NCBI GenBank assembly: GCA_022266195.1
Contig: WHVY01000002.1
Coordinates: forward strand, 11,237,001-11,301,000
Source: Tetranychus cinnabarinus
Lineage: Eukaryota > Arthropoda > Arachnida > Trombidiformes > Tetranychidae
Direction of reading: 5' to 3'
DNA: 64,000 nucleotides
Part shown: piece after piece, positions 1 to 11,600 of the stretch
Position numbering within the stretch: position 1 is the first letter of the stretch
How the letters are laid out: each line of letters starts with the position of its first letter
Translations under genes and position numbers: made by a program
Notes under the pieces: generated by a model
Databases searched by the model: none
What the model was told of the DNA's origin: nothing
Seen by the model: the letters and a program-made list of their open reading frames with translations, nothing else

Positions 1-2548
1 TAAATGAATGTTAAGATTGTCTGGTTAAATCAATGAGATTACATGTTAATTGGGAACACATGAGAGCGAATAATGAAAGATGATCAATGATGATCAATCT
101 GAATTGAGGCAAACTGTGTTACCTCCTGTTGGTCCTTCAAACAGCCGGAAGTTAATGGACTGTTGGACATTTCATTATGAAACAAAAACATAATCACAAG
201 CAGCAACAATGTTAACCTGTTTTAATTTACTTTATCACTTTGTTCATCAGCATCAACCTGAAAACCTGGAAAAAGAAACTAATGAAAGCAGAAGAAGAAA
301 ATTCATCAAAATATTCAATTTACAGTTAAACCAGAGAAAAGTAAATTAACATGATAATTATGGTCAACATTTTTAATTAACAATTGTTTACTCTTCAATT
401 AATTACACAGTTTAATTGACCATGAAATGTGAACCAGATTTGAACCCAAAAGCCCTCTCAGAGCAACTTGAAGAACCCAAATGTTTCCCTTTTGAATAAT
501 CACAACAATTGGTTAAAGAGCAAAGTTACCAAAAATGTTTCAATTGACTTCGATTGACTCTCATTAGAACAATTTGAAACAATCTTTTCTTTTCACCATA
601 AATCATGATTCATGACTATTATTCAATTCGTTTGTATCATCATGTAAATCAAGGTTGAAACAAAACCAACACACAATAACAATCAACTTCCATATTGAAT
701 CTTAAGGCGTTTGGTGCAACAAAGGATTGCAGTTTATGAATAAATGGAAATGTAAAATTGTCAGAAATGTTAATCAACATTGTAATTAACAATTAAACAA
801 TACCAATTAACCTTGAGTTTTCAAATTAAACAAAGGCAAACAATTAGAAGGGAAACATCTCTGGTTCATAGGAATTGGTGAATGTTTGTTCAGTAAATAA
901 TGTAAATTGATTTGTTTCTTTGATTCAGTTGATTATCGACTGGACAAGGTTGGCCATTTGGGTTGACTCTTGAAGCTCTTTTGTTCATTTATTTTCATCT
1001 TTAATTCCAATTGTTTTTTTCCCATTTTTTTCATCAATTATTTTCTGTTTTAAAAAGATTTTTCATTGTGAATGAAAAAACAAAACAGTAATCATAGCAA
1101 TTGAAGTCATGATAATTGAAATCAATTAATAGATGAAACTGTAAAGACAATGTTTCCAATAAAGTGCCATTGAAGTTTCTTAACCTATTAAAACAGAATC
1201 AATGTCAACAATTAACTTACCTTGAGAAATTCAAGGTGAATAATTGATTGAGAAATGGACAAAACTGTCATTACCAATCATTAGACCAATCATCATCGCA
1301 ATCATGGTCGGATGAAAGCTGAAAAAAAACGAAGACAATTGTCAAGTTCAATTGGAAACGAATCGAAATGTACAATTGAACTCTTAATCGCACCAGTAAA
1401 CATTCAAAATTCAACATTCGAAGGTTTAAATTTAAACTGAAAAACAAATTCAATTGAATATTAAAATGAACACAAAATGATTCCAATTTTTGCATCAAAC
1501 ACTCATTGTGATGAATCCATTTTTTGAGTTAATTAACTAAACGGAAAATTGATTAATCAAGTTGATTTAATGGATTAAAGTGAAACTTTGAATATTAATG
1601 AACATAAATGAAGATGTATTAATTAATGAATTTGAAAAGATGAATATAAAAATGGGTAAAAGTGGGTTAAAAGGTAGTAAAGAATGGTTTGGAAAACAAA
1701 ATGTTCATTTAAATCAATTGGTGATTAAATTTAATAAACAAACGTTTTCCAGTTTTAATCATGAATATTAACTGGATCAGTCTAGAATCGTGTCCAACAC
1801 AAAATAGCCTCTTCCTACACTAACAATTGCAATTAGCTACTGAATTAAAATGGTTTACCTTTAAGCGCAACAATCAATTGATTAAAAGTAATTAGGTAAA
1901 ACCAGTAAAAAAGAGAAAAGTTTTTTTTTCTTCTTCGATTTGGCGAAATGGAAATTCGTTAATCTCATTGAACACATAAACCTTTGGTGCTTCAATTTCA
2001 ACTTGTACCTGGACATGAGGCTGGTAAAGATGATTAATTTGAAGCTGAAAATAAGGTAATAAAGATGAAGGTGGATGACAAATAAGAAGTTTGTTCTTGG
2101 ATTGATTTGGATGATTACTGGTGCTCATTATATTGAGCCTCAGGGAAGATGAATTTAGTTTAATAATAGATGAAAATCACACCCAACTGAGAAATCAGAT
2201 TATCTTTGAATATCACAATTAAATTTAATGTGACCATAAGGATGACTTTATGATGAACATGTCAGGTTAGAGTTAAGCCATTCTCACGACACCAACACAC
2301 ACTCACATAATGTTTAGTTGGCTATTGCTGATATCAATCTGAATCGGTACAGAATTAGTTTGAGGGAAAAGAAGAGTCTGAGTTTCTTTTTTCATGCTTG
2401 CCATTACGATTAAATAAAGAACTGATGAATTGATAGTGAACATTAAATGCGCCAATTAACAGCAAACACTTTGTTACACTTTTTATTTGCGACTTACTTT
2501 TGACTCTAGTTGGTTACTTTATGTGTAATTCAACGGGTAAACCACTTC
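1..2548. other. AT-rich intergenic stretch
   Basis: No coding exon, RNA gene or clear repeat is visible. The short open frames on both strands are rich in Asn, Phe and Leu, as expected from AT-rich non-coding DNA, and lack splice-site context. Poly-T and CAATTG/TTAATTAA-like words are frequent. The left arm of the large inverted repeat starts at its right edge. Confidence 0.6.
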
Positions 2549-3510
2549 AATGGAAACATAAATATCTGTCGATTTAATTGTGAGAATTTAATTTTTACCT
2601 TTTAAAGGTAAATATTGTTTTATCCAGTTTTAATGGTTTTACACATTGTACTGCTTTATTGATGCCAACACCGGTTGATTCGCCAACTCTGATTGCGATC
2701 TCAGATAAAATTTGACTTGGAATTGGGTTATTTTAAGTGAAGCCTAATTACGGGAAATTTATTAGCATTAGTTAATGTCTGGTGAATGAACAGTCCGATT
2801 AAATCATTCTTGATCTTAAGAAAGTTGCTGTTGCCTTCAATTGGGTTTTGTTTTATTTTTGGGTTAACATTTCTGGTAAGGTTATTGATACGGCAAAAGC
2901 TTAGACTTTCAAGAATAAGGATTCTGTGGGTTTGTAGGGACATCAAAATTGAGTCCATTGAAGCGGTTATTCAACTTTTCCGATCGATATTTTTCGAGAA
3001 AATCGAATACAAAGTTGAAGCTTCGATTGCCTTAATAATGGAATTCAATAATGGAACAAGATTTTTTCACGAAACTTATTTTAAAGATGTAACATTTGAT
3101 GGGCAATCAAAAAATGAACTTGTTCTAATAAATAAATTTTCTGGCCAAAATAAAACGGGTTAGTTCGACTGGCGGCTTAACGCGTCTTTATTCAGTGGCC
3201 GTAAGATTGAGAGAGCTGAAACTGATTCTTTGTCGACAAAAGATGTTGGTATACATAAACGATTGAACGCATTTTTCAATTTTGCGGTAGTTCTCTGAAT
3301 TTTGACCATTAGCCTCCGAACTTTAAACCTCAATATTTCGATAATGGTTGGACCTACAATCGCGATTCTTTGATCAATCATACGATCTTGTATATGGCTA
3401 TAATATATTGAAATGATTTTGTGATTCGAAATCCCGAAACAAAAGTTATTGCAATATAATTTTGTTATGTTGTTAGTTTGTACTTTGCCTATGAAGTGAT
3501 AGAACACAAT
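2549..3510 (-). repeat. Left arm of large inverted repeat (pairs with 10118-11046)
   Basis: Read in reverse complement this segment matches 10118-11046 over almost its whole length. The stretch around 3165-3450 is near identical to 10140-10440, and the outer part (2549-2900) matches 10750-11046 with a few substitutions and short indels. The middle (about 2960-3050) is less conserved. A + strand open frame at 2786-3163 and a - strand one at 3160-3507 lie inside; the related right arm keeps only part of them open and I see no known domain, so I do not call genes. The arms look like terminal inverted repeats of one large element or of an inverted segmental duplication. Confidence 0.85.
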
Positions 3511-3519
3511 CTTTATAAT

Positions 3520-4168
3520 GCAAGTTGTTTTATTTTTTGGGTTAACATTTCTGGTAAGGTTGTTGTTACGGCAAAAACTGAGATCTTCAAAAGTAGGGAC
3601 TTAGTAGATCTGTAGAAAGATTGTAACTGCGACGATTGTAGCTGTTAAAAACTTTCTGCGATAGATAGATTTCGAGGAAATCAAGTCCAAAGTTGAAACT
3701 TCGATCGCCTTTTGTTCGATTTCGGAACAAGATTTTTTCATGAAAGTCATTACACTGATGTAATTTTTGATGTTCAATCAGAAAATAAACTTATTTTGAG
3801 AAATAAAATTTTATGTTCAAAATAAAAACGATTAATTCGATTTCTGGTTAAACCTTCGTTATTCTGTGGTCATTAGAGTTAGAGTGAAGAAACTTATAAC
3901 CTACCGATAAAAAGTTTTTGTAAACATAAACCCTTGAGCAAATTTTTCAATATATTGATAGCTCGCTCGATTTCGACCATTCAACGAAAAACTTTTAGCC
4001 TCAATATCTTGAGAATGGCAGCACCTACAATGATCATTCTTTGCCCAAACATAAGATTTGTCATAGGCCATAACATAATATAATAGAATACCCAAGAAAA
4101 TCTGATTTTATTCATTGAATAATGAATAAAAACTCACAGGATTTGTGTTTCAAGTATCACTTCATACA
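3520..4168 (-). repeat. Second copy of the 2.5-11.6 kb repeat family, orientation as left arm
   Basis: Begins with the same words that occur in the left arm near 2850 (a GGGTTAACATTTCTGGTAAG-type start) and follows the same order of blocks: CAAAGTTGAA, GGAACAAGATTTTTTCATGA, the Gln/Asn-like frame around 3780, the ATTCTGTGG block and the tail near CACCTACAATGATC. It is more diverged than the two outer arms. No intact open frame. It lies tail to tail with the oppositely oriented copy starting at 4169. Confidence 0.7.
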
Positions 4169-4925
4169 AATTTTTATTCAATATTCTTCAAGTACAAAGC
4201 TAACAACATGACAAAATAATATTGCTATAACATTTATTTTAAGATCTTGAGTCATAAAAACATTTCATTATATTATATCCATATATAAGATCGTATGATT
4301 CGTCGAAGAATGGTGACTGTAGGTTCTACCATTATCGAAATATTTCGGTTCAAAATTCTGCGGCCAATGGTCAAAATCAAGAGAATCGTTCACAAATTGA
4401 AAAAAGTATTCTATCGTTGATGTGTACGAAAACTTTTTATCGATAGAATATAAGTCTCAGCTCTCTAGCTCTTAAGACCACAGAGTAACGCTGGTTTAAC
4501 CAGAAATCGAACTAACCTATTTTATTTCTCAAAGAAAATTTTATCTCTCACAATGAGTTCATTTTCCGGTAGACTATAAAAAGTTACATTGGTGTTATGA
4601 CTTTCATGAAAAAATCTTGCTCCGTTATTGAACAAAAGGCAATCGAAGTTCCAACTTTGGACTCGATTTCCTCGAAATTTAGCGATCTTAGAAATTTTTT
4701 AATGGCAATAAAAGACACAGTTTTGATGACTCTACAAACCTACCAAGTCTCTACTCTTAAAAGTCTAAGTTTTGCGGTACAAATAACCTTACCAGAAATT
4801 TAACCAGAAAAATGTAACAAAACTTAACAATTGTATGTAAAAGCAACTTTCTTAAAGCTCAAGACTGATTTAATCTGACTATTCATTCACCAGAAGTTAA
4901 CTAATGCTAATAATAAGTTTTAGCA
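4169..4925 (+). repeat. Third copy of the repeat family, opposite orientation
   Basis: Shares ordered blocks with the right arm (10118-11046): AAGATCGTATGATT, ACCATTATCGAAATATT, the CCACAGA block, GAAAAAATCTTG, then ACCAGAAAT and TGTATGTAAAAGCAACTTTC. It includes the segment that ends in CTAATGCTAATAA, also seen at the outer part of both arms. The open frame at 4597-4803 is contained in the repeat and not conserved intact between copies. Confidence 0.7.
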
Positions 4926-7555
4926 ATCTAACATTTACACTACTACAGAATACGCAAGGTTGTACCAGAATTTTATTTGACGATTTTTATTTATTTTGCA
5001 AATGAAAGACAGAAGTTTACCGAAATCTTGTCTAGCCACAAAACTAGAAACTTTGAAGCTGGTCTTGGGTAGCTATCAAGTCATGTCGTTATTAACTGCA
5101 AGTTGACCTGAATTTTAGCGACAGCTGTTCATCTCTACAAAAGAAAAAGAACTTTTAATTGAAGTCATTTTTTGCCAAATATCATTAAAAGTGACCCTTA
5201 GTTTCTGATTTTTGCTCTTAATGAATGTCATTTTCAACTCAAATGCTTGAGCTTTGAATGTCAGCGGAAATTGTAAAACAATTTGAATACGGAATCCCAC
5301 ATTAAAAATAATTAGCCTTCAAAGTTATCAAAACAATGCTACAACCTAACTCAACACGATAGATTGAGCAATTCAGCCAGGGAACATTAAGTTATGTCTA
5401 TCAGGTTAAGATTAAATCAACAAATGCATATTCGCAACCATAGAATCAAATGCAAATCATTAAGATCGCAACAGACTATTGTTTTAGATCTATTCGAGTG
5501 TCCAGAGTTGCAATGTGAATTTTCGTTGTAACATTGAATCAACGTTGATTTGCAAAGAAATTGCTTTTCTTCTAACATAAATCGCAGTAATCCAAATCAC
5601 TTCAAACTCAACTTTACCCGTTGCAACTTCGAACAGACAATTCTAATAAGCTCTTCATTTTGCTTAATCCTTATGCGATATACGCATTAATGAAAGTAAA
5701 AGTTAGACAAACGATCGAGCAAATCTCACGACTAAAGCTCTTCAAAATCAATAGCTATATTTGGTTTTAATCTAACGAACAGTTCGTTTCTACTTGAGAA
5801 ATAAGTGTTTCAATTCAACTAACAAGGCACTTTTACAGCCATTCAATCAATTTCACAAGTTTAGTTTCATTAACCAGTGTTGCTCGTTGAATTAATGAGT
5901 AAATGGATTGAGATTGAAATTAACCCTAAAAATTAACACTAATAGCTTAATATCAAGTTTCAACTTTTAATCCTTTCACAGCTTTCACACGAATGTCTCA
6001 ATTTTTTGTCAATAATCGACTCTGGACGTGAAACCATTAGAAACTCAATTTAAAGGTTTACTCTTAATTTCAAGATTGATTGATATGTAAATTAGAGAAT
6101 CCAATTTTGGATTAAATCATGTTCACTAACCAATACCAAAGTATCAGAAACAGCGGCCATGAGAGGGAAAAACGCAAAAGTAGTTTGACAGTTAATCAAT
6201 GAAATTGAAAAATTGATTGCGATTAAAATAGTTTCAATTGAAAGGCAAAAATTAATCATTTATCACACTTAGCATATGACCTGAACTAAATTGAATTTCA
6301 ATCATTTACTCAACTTTGAAATAAAAGCGCAACTCGATTGAATAATTAATTTTCTTCCTTTGCCTGACTAATTGCAACAAACCTTTTAATTGTAACAATT
6401 GATCAACTGTTGAACAAATTGGTCATAAAAAAAGGATTCGCAAACAAGAAACACAAACTGATATTTATCATATCATGAACAAAACTCTGAACGTGCGTCA
6501 CACTTATTAAGTGTATGAACCAGAAAAGCAAAATGATGGTGAAGATGAGGAAAGGAGGAAATTGGTTCAATGATGAAGATCATTAAATTGACCTGACTTT
6601 CGTTATTAATAGGATGGTCACTATGGTTAAGAGTTGTGAGCCATTCAGAATTACACCCAAATCGCAGTAAAACCTGAATTTAATGGACTCAAAATGGTTT
6701 CTCATTTTGTTCTTTCTCAGCCTTTTCTCTATCATTTTCATCATTTCTTTTTCCATCATGAAACTGATTCGTTATTTTTGATGAGAATCGATGATGGATT
6801 TGATTGACTGTGATTGATACATTCAGTCAACATGATAACATGATCATCATCAATAATACACACACTAAACACAAATGAAGTGAAACAAAAAGTTCGTGAT
6901 TTGTTGACCTTGGTCTTCACCAAATCAATGGTAATCTGTTGAATTTTGAGGTGAAATGTTTCAATTGAAATGTTATCTCATTCGTTGTTGTTGTTGTTAT
7001 TTACTTTAGATGATTAAATAATAGAAAGTCGTGAATCAAGTGAAAAGAGTCCGAAGGGTTTACCTTTTGTTTTGTTTTCAGGTGAATGTTTAGAACTGCG
7101 TTTTTGTGTCTTTCTTTATACATTTGCAAGGATAACAAATCGATGCTTTTTGTTATGGTCAGTTAATTTTGCAATATTAATGTTTTTTTTCATATCGATA
7201 TCTGTGATTTATTAATAATTGTACATTTTGTGGTTCAATTTTGATTATTGGTAATGAACAATTGTTATACAAATGTTATGTGTGTTGCAGATTGAAAATA
7301 TTGAAATATTGTTTTGCATTTAAATTGAAAAATATTATTTTCATTTGCTGTTTGGTCATGATTTTGATTTATTCAAATTCAGAATACATTTTACAACATT
7401 CAATGATATTTTTGCAGCTTTTCAGCAAGAATCAAAGGTCAAGATTCAAAAATGCATTTTATTCCAAAAAAGGTTATAAAGCAAAAAGGCTTATTTGTTG
7501 TAGCATCCAAACTTATGATAGTTTTATTATGCATTCTGAATAGTCTAATATCTAA
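4926..7555. other. Intergenic stretch between repeat copies
   Basis: No supported gene. Composition is AT-rich with CAATTG and TTGATT words. The open frame at 7241-7543 is Phe/Ile/Lys rich, starts in low-complexity sequence and has no splice or domain support. I see no repeat-family blocks between about 4930 and 7555. Confidence 0.5.
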
Positions 7556-8034
7556 TCCTTTCGTTATATTATAGCTTATAGAATCTAATGTTTGGTCGAA
7601 GAATGGTTTTGTAGATTCTACTCTCGAGATATTGAAGTTTAAAGTTTTAAAGCAAATGGCTAAAATTAAGAGAACTATGGAGTTGACTTGTCCATCTTTG
7701 AGTTCGATATTCTGGGAAAGAAGGCAAGGTGAGAAACGTTTTAATAGCGCTGATAGATTTCGCTCTTACAGACCAACAAAGTTACTACTCTTAACTCGAA
7801 AGTCAAAGTTGTTGCAGCCCTTACCAGAAATTTTAAACGAAAACCTAATTGAAGACAACATCAACTTTTTTTAAGACCAAAACTGATTCAATAGGACTTT
7901 TCATGCCAATTCTCAATATTTTGAGATTGCTAGCACCTACAATGATGATTCTTTGACCAGACATCAGATTTTACAATGGACGGTAGCATAATTGACTGAA
8001 TACTTAAGAAAATCTTAGTTTATTCGTTTAATTA
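7556..8034 (+). repeat. Diverged partial copy of the repeat family
   Basis: Matches the family blocks at low similarity: a GGTCGAAGAATGG segment, the TCTACTCTCGAGATATTGAAG block (ATTATCGAAATATTGAGG in the right arm), TGGCTAAAATTAAGAGAACTATGG, then CTCTTAACTCGAAAGTCAAAG and TTACCAGAAATTTTAA. A tail near 7900-8030 resembles the tail of the copy at 3520-4168 in the same strand sense, so two copies may be joined here. The copy stops at a TTA beside the element at 8035, which appears to have inserted into it. Confidence 0.55.
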
Positions 8035-9429
8035 TCGGAGCGTAGTGAAACGAAGTGGAGATTATAACTCAGGTTACCGACAAAAAATTTCACTTCAAAT
8101 TTTTACGTTCACCGCATTATCTATGAAGATACTCGCGCTATCTGATCGCTACTTGGTATAAAAACTTCAAATGACTCAAAAAATGTCTGAAAAAAATTTC
8201 GAGGTCATTCAAGGTCATTTGTCGGAAATTCGAATTTCGACCTTTAGAGGTCATTTGAAGGTCTCAAAAAGAATTTTCTGTCCATTGCATCTACTTCAAA
8301 AAATATCATCGTAATTCAACATGCAGTTATCGGGATATAGCTTAAAACGTAATAAAAGTTGTTGCAACTCAAAAAAAAGCTCAAATCCAGAACTACACCG
8401 AGCAGAAAATAAGCTATTTCACCAGTGTTGTAGTATCTGGTGGGTGACTTTAGGCAAAAAATGTTCGTTTCAGTGAAAATTACAAATTCCAAGCATAGGC
8501 TCTTTAGCGTACAGTAATGGTTGATATTACACTCTATTTCATTGGTTTAACCAAAACGTCCATTGAAAAGTTTTGTTGGTTGATTGCAAGAATTTTAAAA
8601 TTTTTCCACATTGAATAGTTGCCATGTCGCTGAATCGTATGCTTAACAAACTCATTCGAAAACGCATTCACAACAATTTGAAGCAATTTTAAATTGAAAA
8701 GGATATTTCAAAAGTTTCATAAATCCTTCATTATTTAATTAGACCGTCTATAATTTCTTGAAATTTCATAATTAATTATATTTGTCTATTCATAAAAAGT
8801 AAGTAGTTATTGTAGCATATTTGAGTTTCATGACTATTTAGGAAATTTCGCTTTCGCTCGTGAATTGTTTATAGGCGTGACTTCAATGTGCTCAAGATAT
8901 TCGTTGATATACTAGCTTGAATACCTGTTTTGATTCTTTAAAACTTGAATTCTTCTCGATTGTAGAAGACGTTTCTTGAAAGAAAAACTTTTTCGTTTTT
9001 CATCGATTTTGTGTCAAAGCTTACGGGTGTTAAGAAAGTTCGTGTGAGGGGAAAAAATCATTTTCCTTGCACATTATACATTTTTTGATGTTATGGTTGA
9101 AAAGCTGATATTCGCCGCTCACACGAACTTTCTTAACTCCCTGTATTGAGCTTAAAATGCCATTTGTAAATTCATGATCCTTGAACCGAGATAACATTTT
9201 TCATGATTGATTTTAAAAGGATTGGAAGTGGAGAATTGAACATGCTATGCATCTCTGGCCATTTTTTTGTCTGTATTTCACTTAGCATCTTTTTTTCTTT
9301 CAAATGATATATACTGATACACTGAAAATTTCGGCTGCTGTTTGATTGCAGATTTTTCAAAGGTATATTCAGACATATACAAAACAAATTCGAAGGTTTA
9401 GAAACCGTTTTTTGCAAAACACGCTCCGA
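8035..9429. mobile_element. 1.4 kb DNA-transposon-like insert with TTA target duplication
   Basis: The segment begins TCGGAGCGT and ends ACGCTCCGA, a perfect 9-bp terminal inverted repeat. It is flanked directly on both sides by TTA (8032-8034 and 9430-9432), which fits a 3-bp target-site duplication. TWA duplications are typical of PIF/Harbinger elements, but 9-bp ends are weak evidence of family. No transposase frame is visible; the largest internal frame (9172-9417, - strand) is not recognisable, so this would be a non-autonomous copy. It contains the direct AGGTCATT-type words near 8200-8270 and the nested hairpin element at 9022-9145. Confidence 0.5.
9022..9145. mobile_element. Small TA-flanked hairpin element (mariner-type MITE candidate)
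   Basis: The left end (GTTAAGAAAGTTCGTGTGAG from about 9029) is repeated in reverse complement at the right end (CTCACACGAACTTTCTTAAC, ending near 9138). The outermost bases are TACGGGTG on the left and ACTCCCTGTA on the right, so the match extends, with small differences, to flanking TA dinucleotides. About 124 bp with about 25-bp inverted ends and TA flanks is the layout of a short non-autonomous Tc1/mariner element. It lies inside the larger insert 8035-9429. Confidence 0.6.
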
Positions 9430-9479
9430 TTATGCCGATCGATCGTCTGACCTAGTAATACACAACACATCATAAGATT

Positions 9480-10060
9480 AATAAATAACTACAAATCTAA
9501 AAACATAACTTTTATTGCTATAACTTTTGTTTCAAGTTCTCGAATCACCAAATCATTCCAATATATTATAGCCGTATATAAGATCGTATGATTAGTCAAA
9601 TCATGGTGGTTGTAGGTCCTACCATTATCGAAATATTTAGGTTCAAAATTCTGCGGCCAATGGCCAAAAACTAGAGAACTGGTCACAAATTGAAGAAAGT
9701 GATCAATTGTTGATGTGCACAACAACTTTTTATCAATAAGAAATAAGTTTCCACTCGTTAGCTCTTGTGACCACAGAATTGCGACGGTTTAATCGTGAAT
9801 CGAACTAATCTGTTTTATTTCTCAAAGAAAATTCTCTCCCTCACAATAAGTTCATTTTTTGGTAGACCATCAAAAGTTACATTGGTGATATGACTTTCAT
9901 GAAAAAATCTTGTTCCATGACTTTAAAAAAGGCGATCGAAGTTTAAACTTAAAACTCGATTTCCTCGAAATTTATCGATCGTAGAAATTTTTTTATGGCA
10001 TGAATAGACTCAGTTTTAATGTCTCTACTGCTGCTATATCATAGAATACTGTAAAAATCT
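9480..10060 (+). repeat. Copy of the repeat family
   Basis: Collinear with the right arm and with 4169-4925. It shares GCTATAACTTTTGTTTC, the AAGATCGTATGATT block, ACCATTATCGAAATATT, TTCTGCGGCCAATGG, the CCACAGAATT block, TTCATTTTTTGGTAGACC and CATGAAAAAATCTTGTTCC. It is closest to the copy at 4169-4925, since both read TTCTGCGGCCAATGG where the arm reads TTCGGAGGCTAATGG. No intact coding frame. Confidence 0.7.
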
Positions 10061-10117
10061 GAGCTTATTAATTTATTAATGAATAACTGCTCATAAGATT
10101 TGTGTTTGAAGTATCAC

Positions 10118-11046
10118 CGGATTGATCAAGCACAAATCTAACAACATAAATTATATTGCTATAACTTTTGTTTCGGGATTTCGAATCACAAAATCATTTC
10201 AATATATTACAGCCATATACAAGATCGTATGATTGATCAAATAATTGCGATTGTAGGTCCAACCATTATCGAAATATTGAGGTTTAAAGTTCGGAGGCTA
10301 ATGGTCAAAATTCAGAGAACTATCGCAAAATTGAAAAATGCGTTCAATCGTTTATGTATACAAACATCTTTTGTCGACAAATAATCAGTTTCAGCTCTCT
10401 CAATCTTACGGCCACTGAATAAAGACGCGTTAAGCCGCCAGTCGAACTAACCCGTTTTATTTTGACCAGAAAATCTATTTCTTAGAACAAGTTCATTTTT
10501 TGATTGCCCATCAAATGTTACATCTTTAAAATAAGTTTCGTGAAAAAATCTTGTTCCATAATCCAACAAAAGGCGATCAAACTTTGACTTCGATCCTCTC
10601 GAAAACCGTCCATCGGAGAAATTTACTAACAGCCTCAATGGACTCAGTTTTAATTGCCCTACAAACCAACAGTGTCTAAACTCTTGAAAAGTCTAAGCTT
10701 TTCCCGTATTATTAACATTTACCAGAAATGTTAACCCAAAAAAAAACAAAACCCAATTGTATGTAAAAGCAACTTTCTTAAAGCTCAAGACTGATTTAAT
10801 TAGACTGTTATTCACCAGACATTAACTTATGCTAATAAATTTCCCGTAATTAGGCTTCACTTAAAATAACCCAATTCCAAGTCAAATTTTATCTGAGATC
10901 GCAATCAGAGTTGGCGAATCAACCGGTGTTACCATCAATAAAGCAGTGCAATGTGTAAAACCATTAAAATGGATGAAACAATGTTTACTTTTAAAAGGTA
11001 AAACTAAACTCTCACAATTAAATCGACAGATATTTATGTTTCCATT
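10118..11046 (+). repeat. Right arm of large inverted repeat (pairs with 2549-3510)
   Basis: Reverse-complement partner of the left arm, with near identity around 10140-10440 and good identity from 10750 to the outer end at 11046 (GAAACATAAAT in inverted sense). A - strand frame at 10447-10638 ends with the same peptide end as the left-arm frame ending at 3163 (FDGQSKNELVL then SGQNKTG). The frames upstream of that end differ, so the shared peptide is probably only a by-product of DNA identity. Confidence 0.85.
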
Positions 11047-11600
11047 CTAACGTATTTCTATCCCATTAATAAAATCTAATGAGTGGTCAAAGAATTGTGG
11101 TTGTATGTCCCACCATTATCGAAGTATTGATGTTCAAAGTTCTGAGGTAAATGGCCCAAATTCAGAGAACTATGGCAAAATTGAAAAATATCTTCAAACA
11201 TTTATGTGCACAAACAACTTTTACCGCCTAGTAATAAGTTTCAGCTTTCTAACTCTTACGACCACAGAATAGCGAAGGTTCAACTGTAAATCGAACTAAC
11301 CTGTTTAATTTTGTAAAGAAAATTTTGTCTCTCAGAATAAGTACATTTTATAATTGCGCATAAAAAATTACATCAGTAAAATGATTTTCATGCAAAAATA
11401 TTGTCCAATTATCGAACAAAATGCGATCGAAGTTTCAATTTTGGACTCGATTTTCTAGAAAACTGTTAATCGTAGAAGTTTTTTAATAGCAATAACAGAC
11501 TCAGTTTTAATTTCCCTACAAACCTACCAAGTCGCTACTCTTGACTCGAACGTCAAAGTTTTTGACAGCAGTCCTTTCAAAAGAATCAATTGAACGACAA
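11047..11600 (+). repeat. Further partial copy of the repeat family outside the right arm
   Basis: Directly follows the right arm in the same orientation. Family blocks in order: GGTCAAAGAATTGTGG, CACCATTATCGAAGTATTGA, CAAAGTTCTGAGG, AATTCAGAGAACTATGG, CCACAGAATAGCGAAGG, TGCGATCGAAGTTTC and GTCGCTACTCTTGACTCGAA. The last block is shared with the 7556-8034 copy rather than with the arms, suggesting subfamilies. Confidence 0.65.

Noticed and set aside
2786..3163. 125-residue + strand open frame in the left arm
   Set aside because: It lies in a repeat. The matching right-arm frame keeps only the C-terminal part, internal copies are broken, and no domain is recognisable.
3160..3507. 115-residue - strand open frame in the left arm
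   Set aside because: The equivalent sequence in the other copies carries stops; Ile/Lys/Arg-rich composition follows from the repeat.
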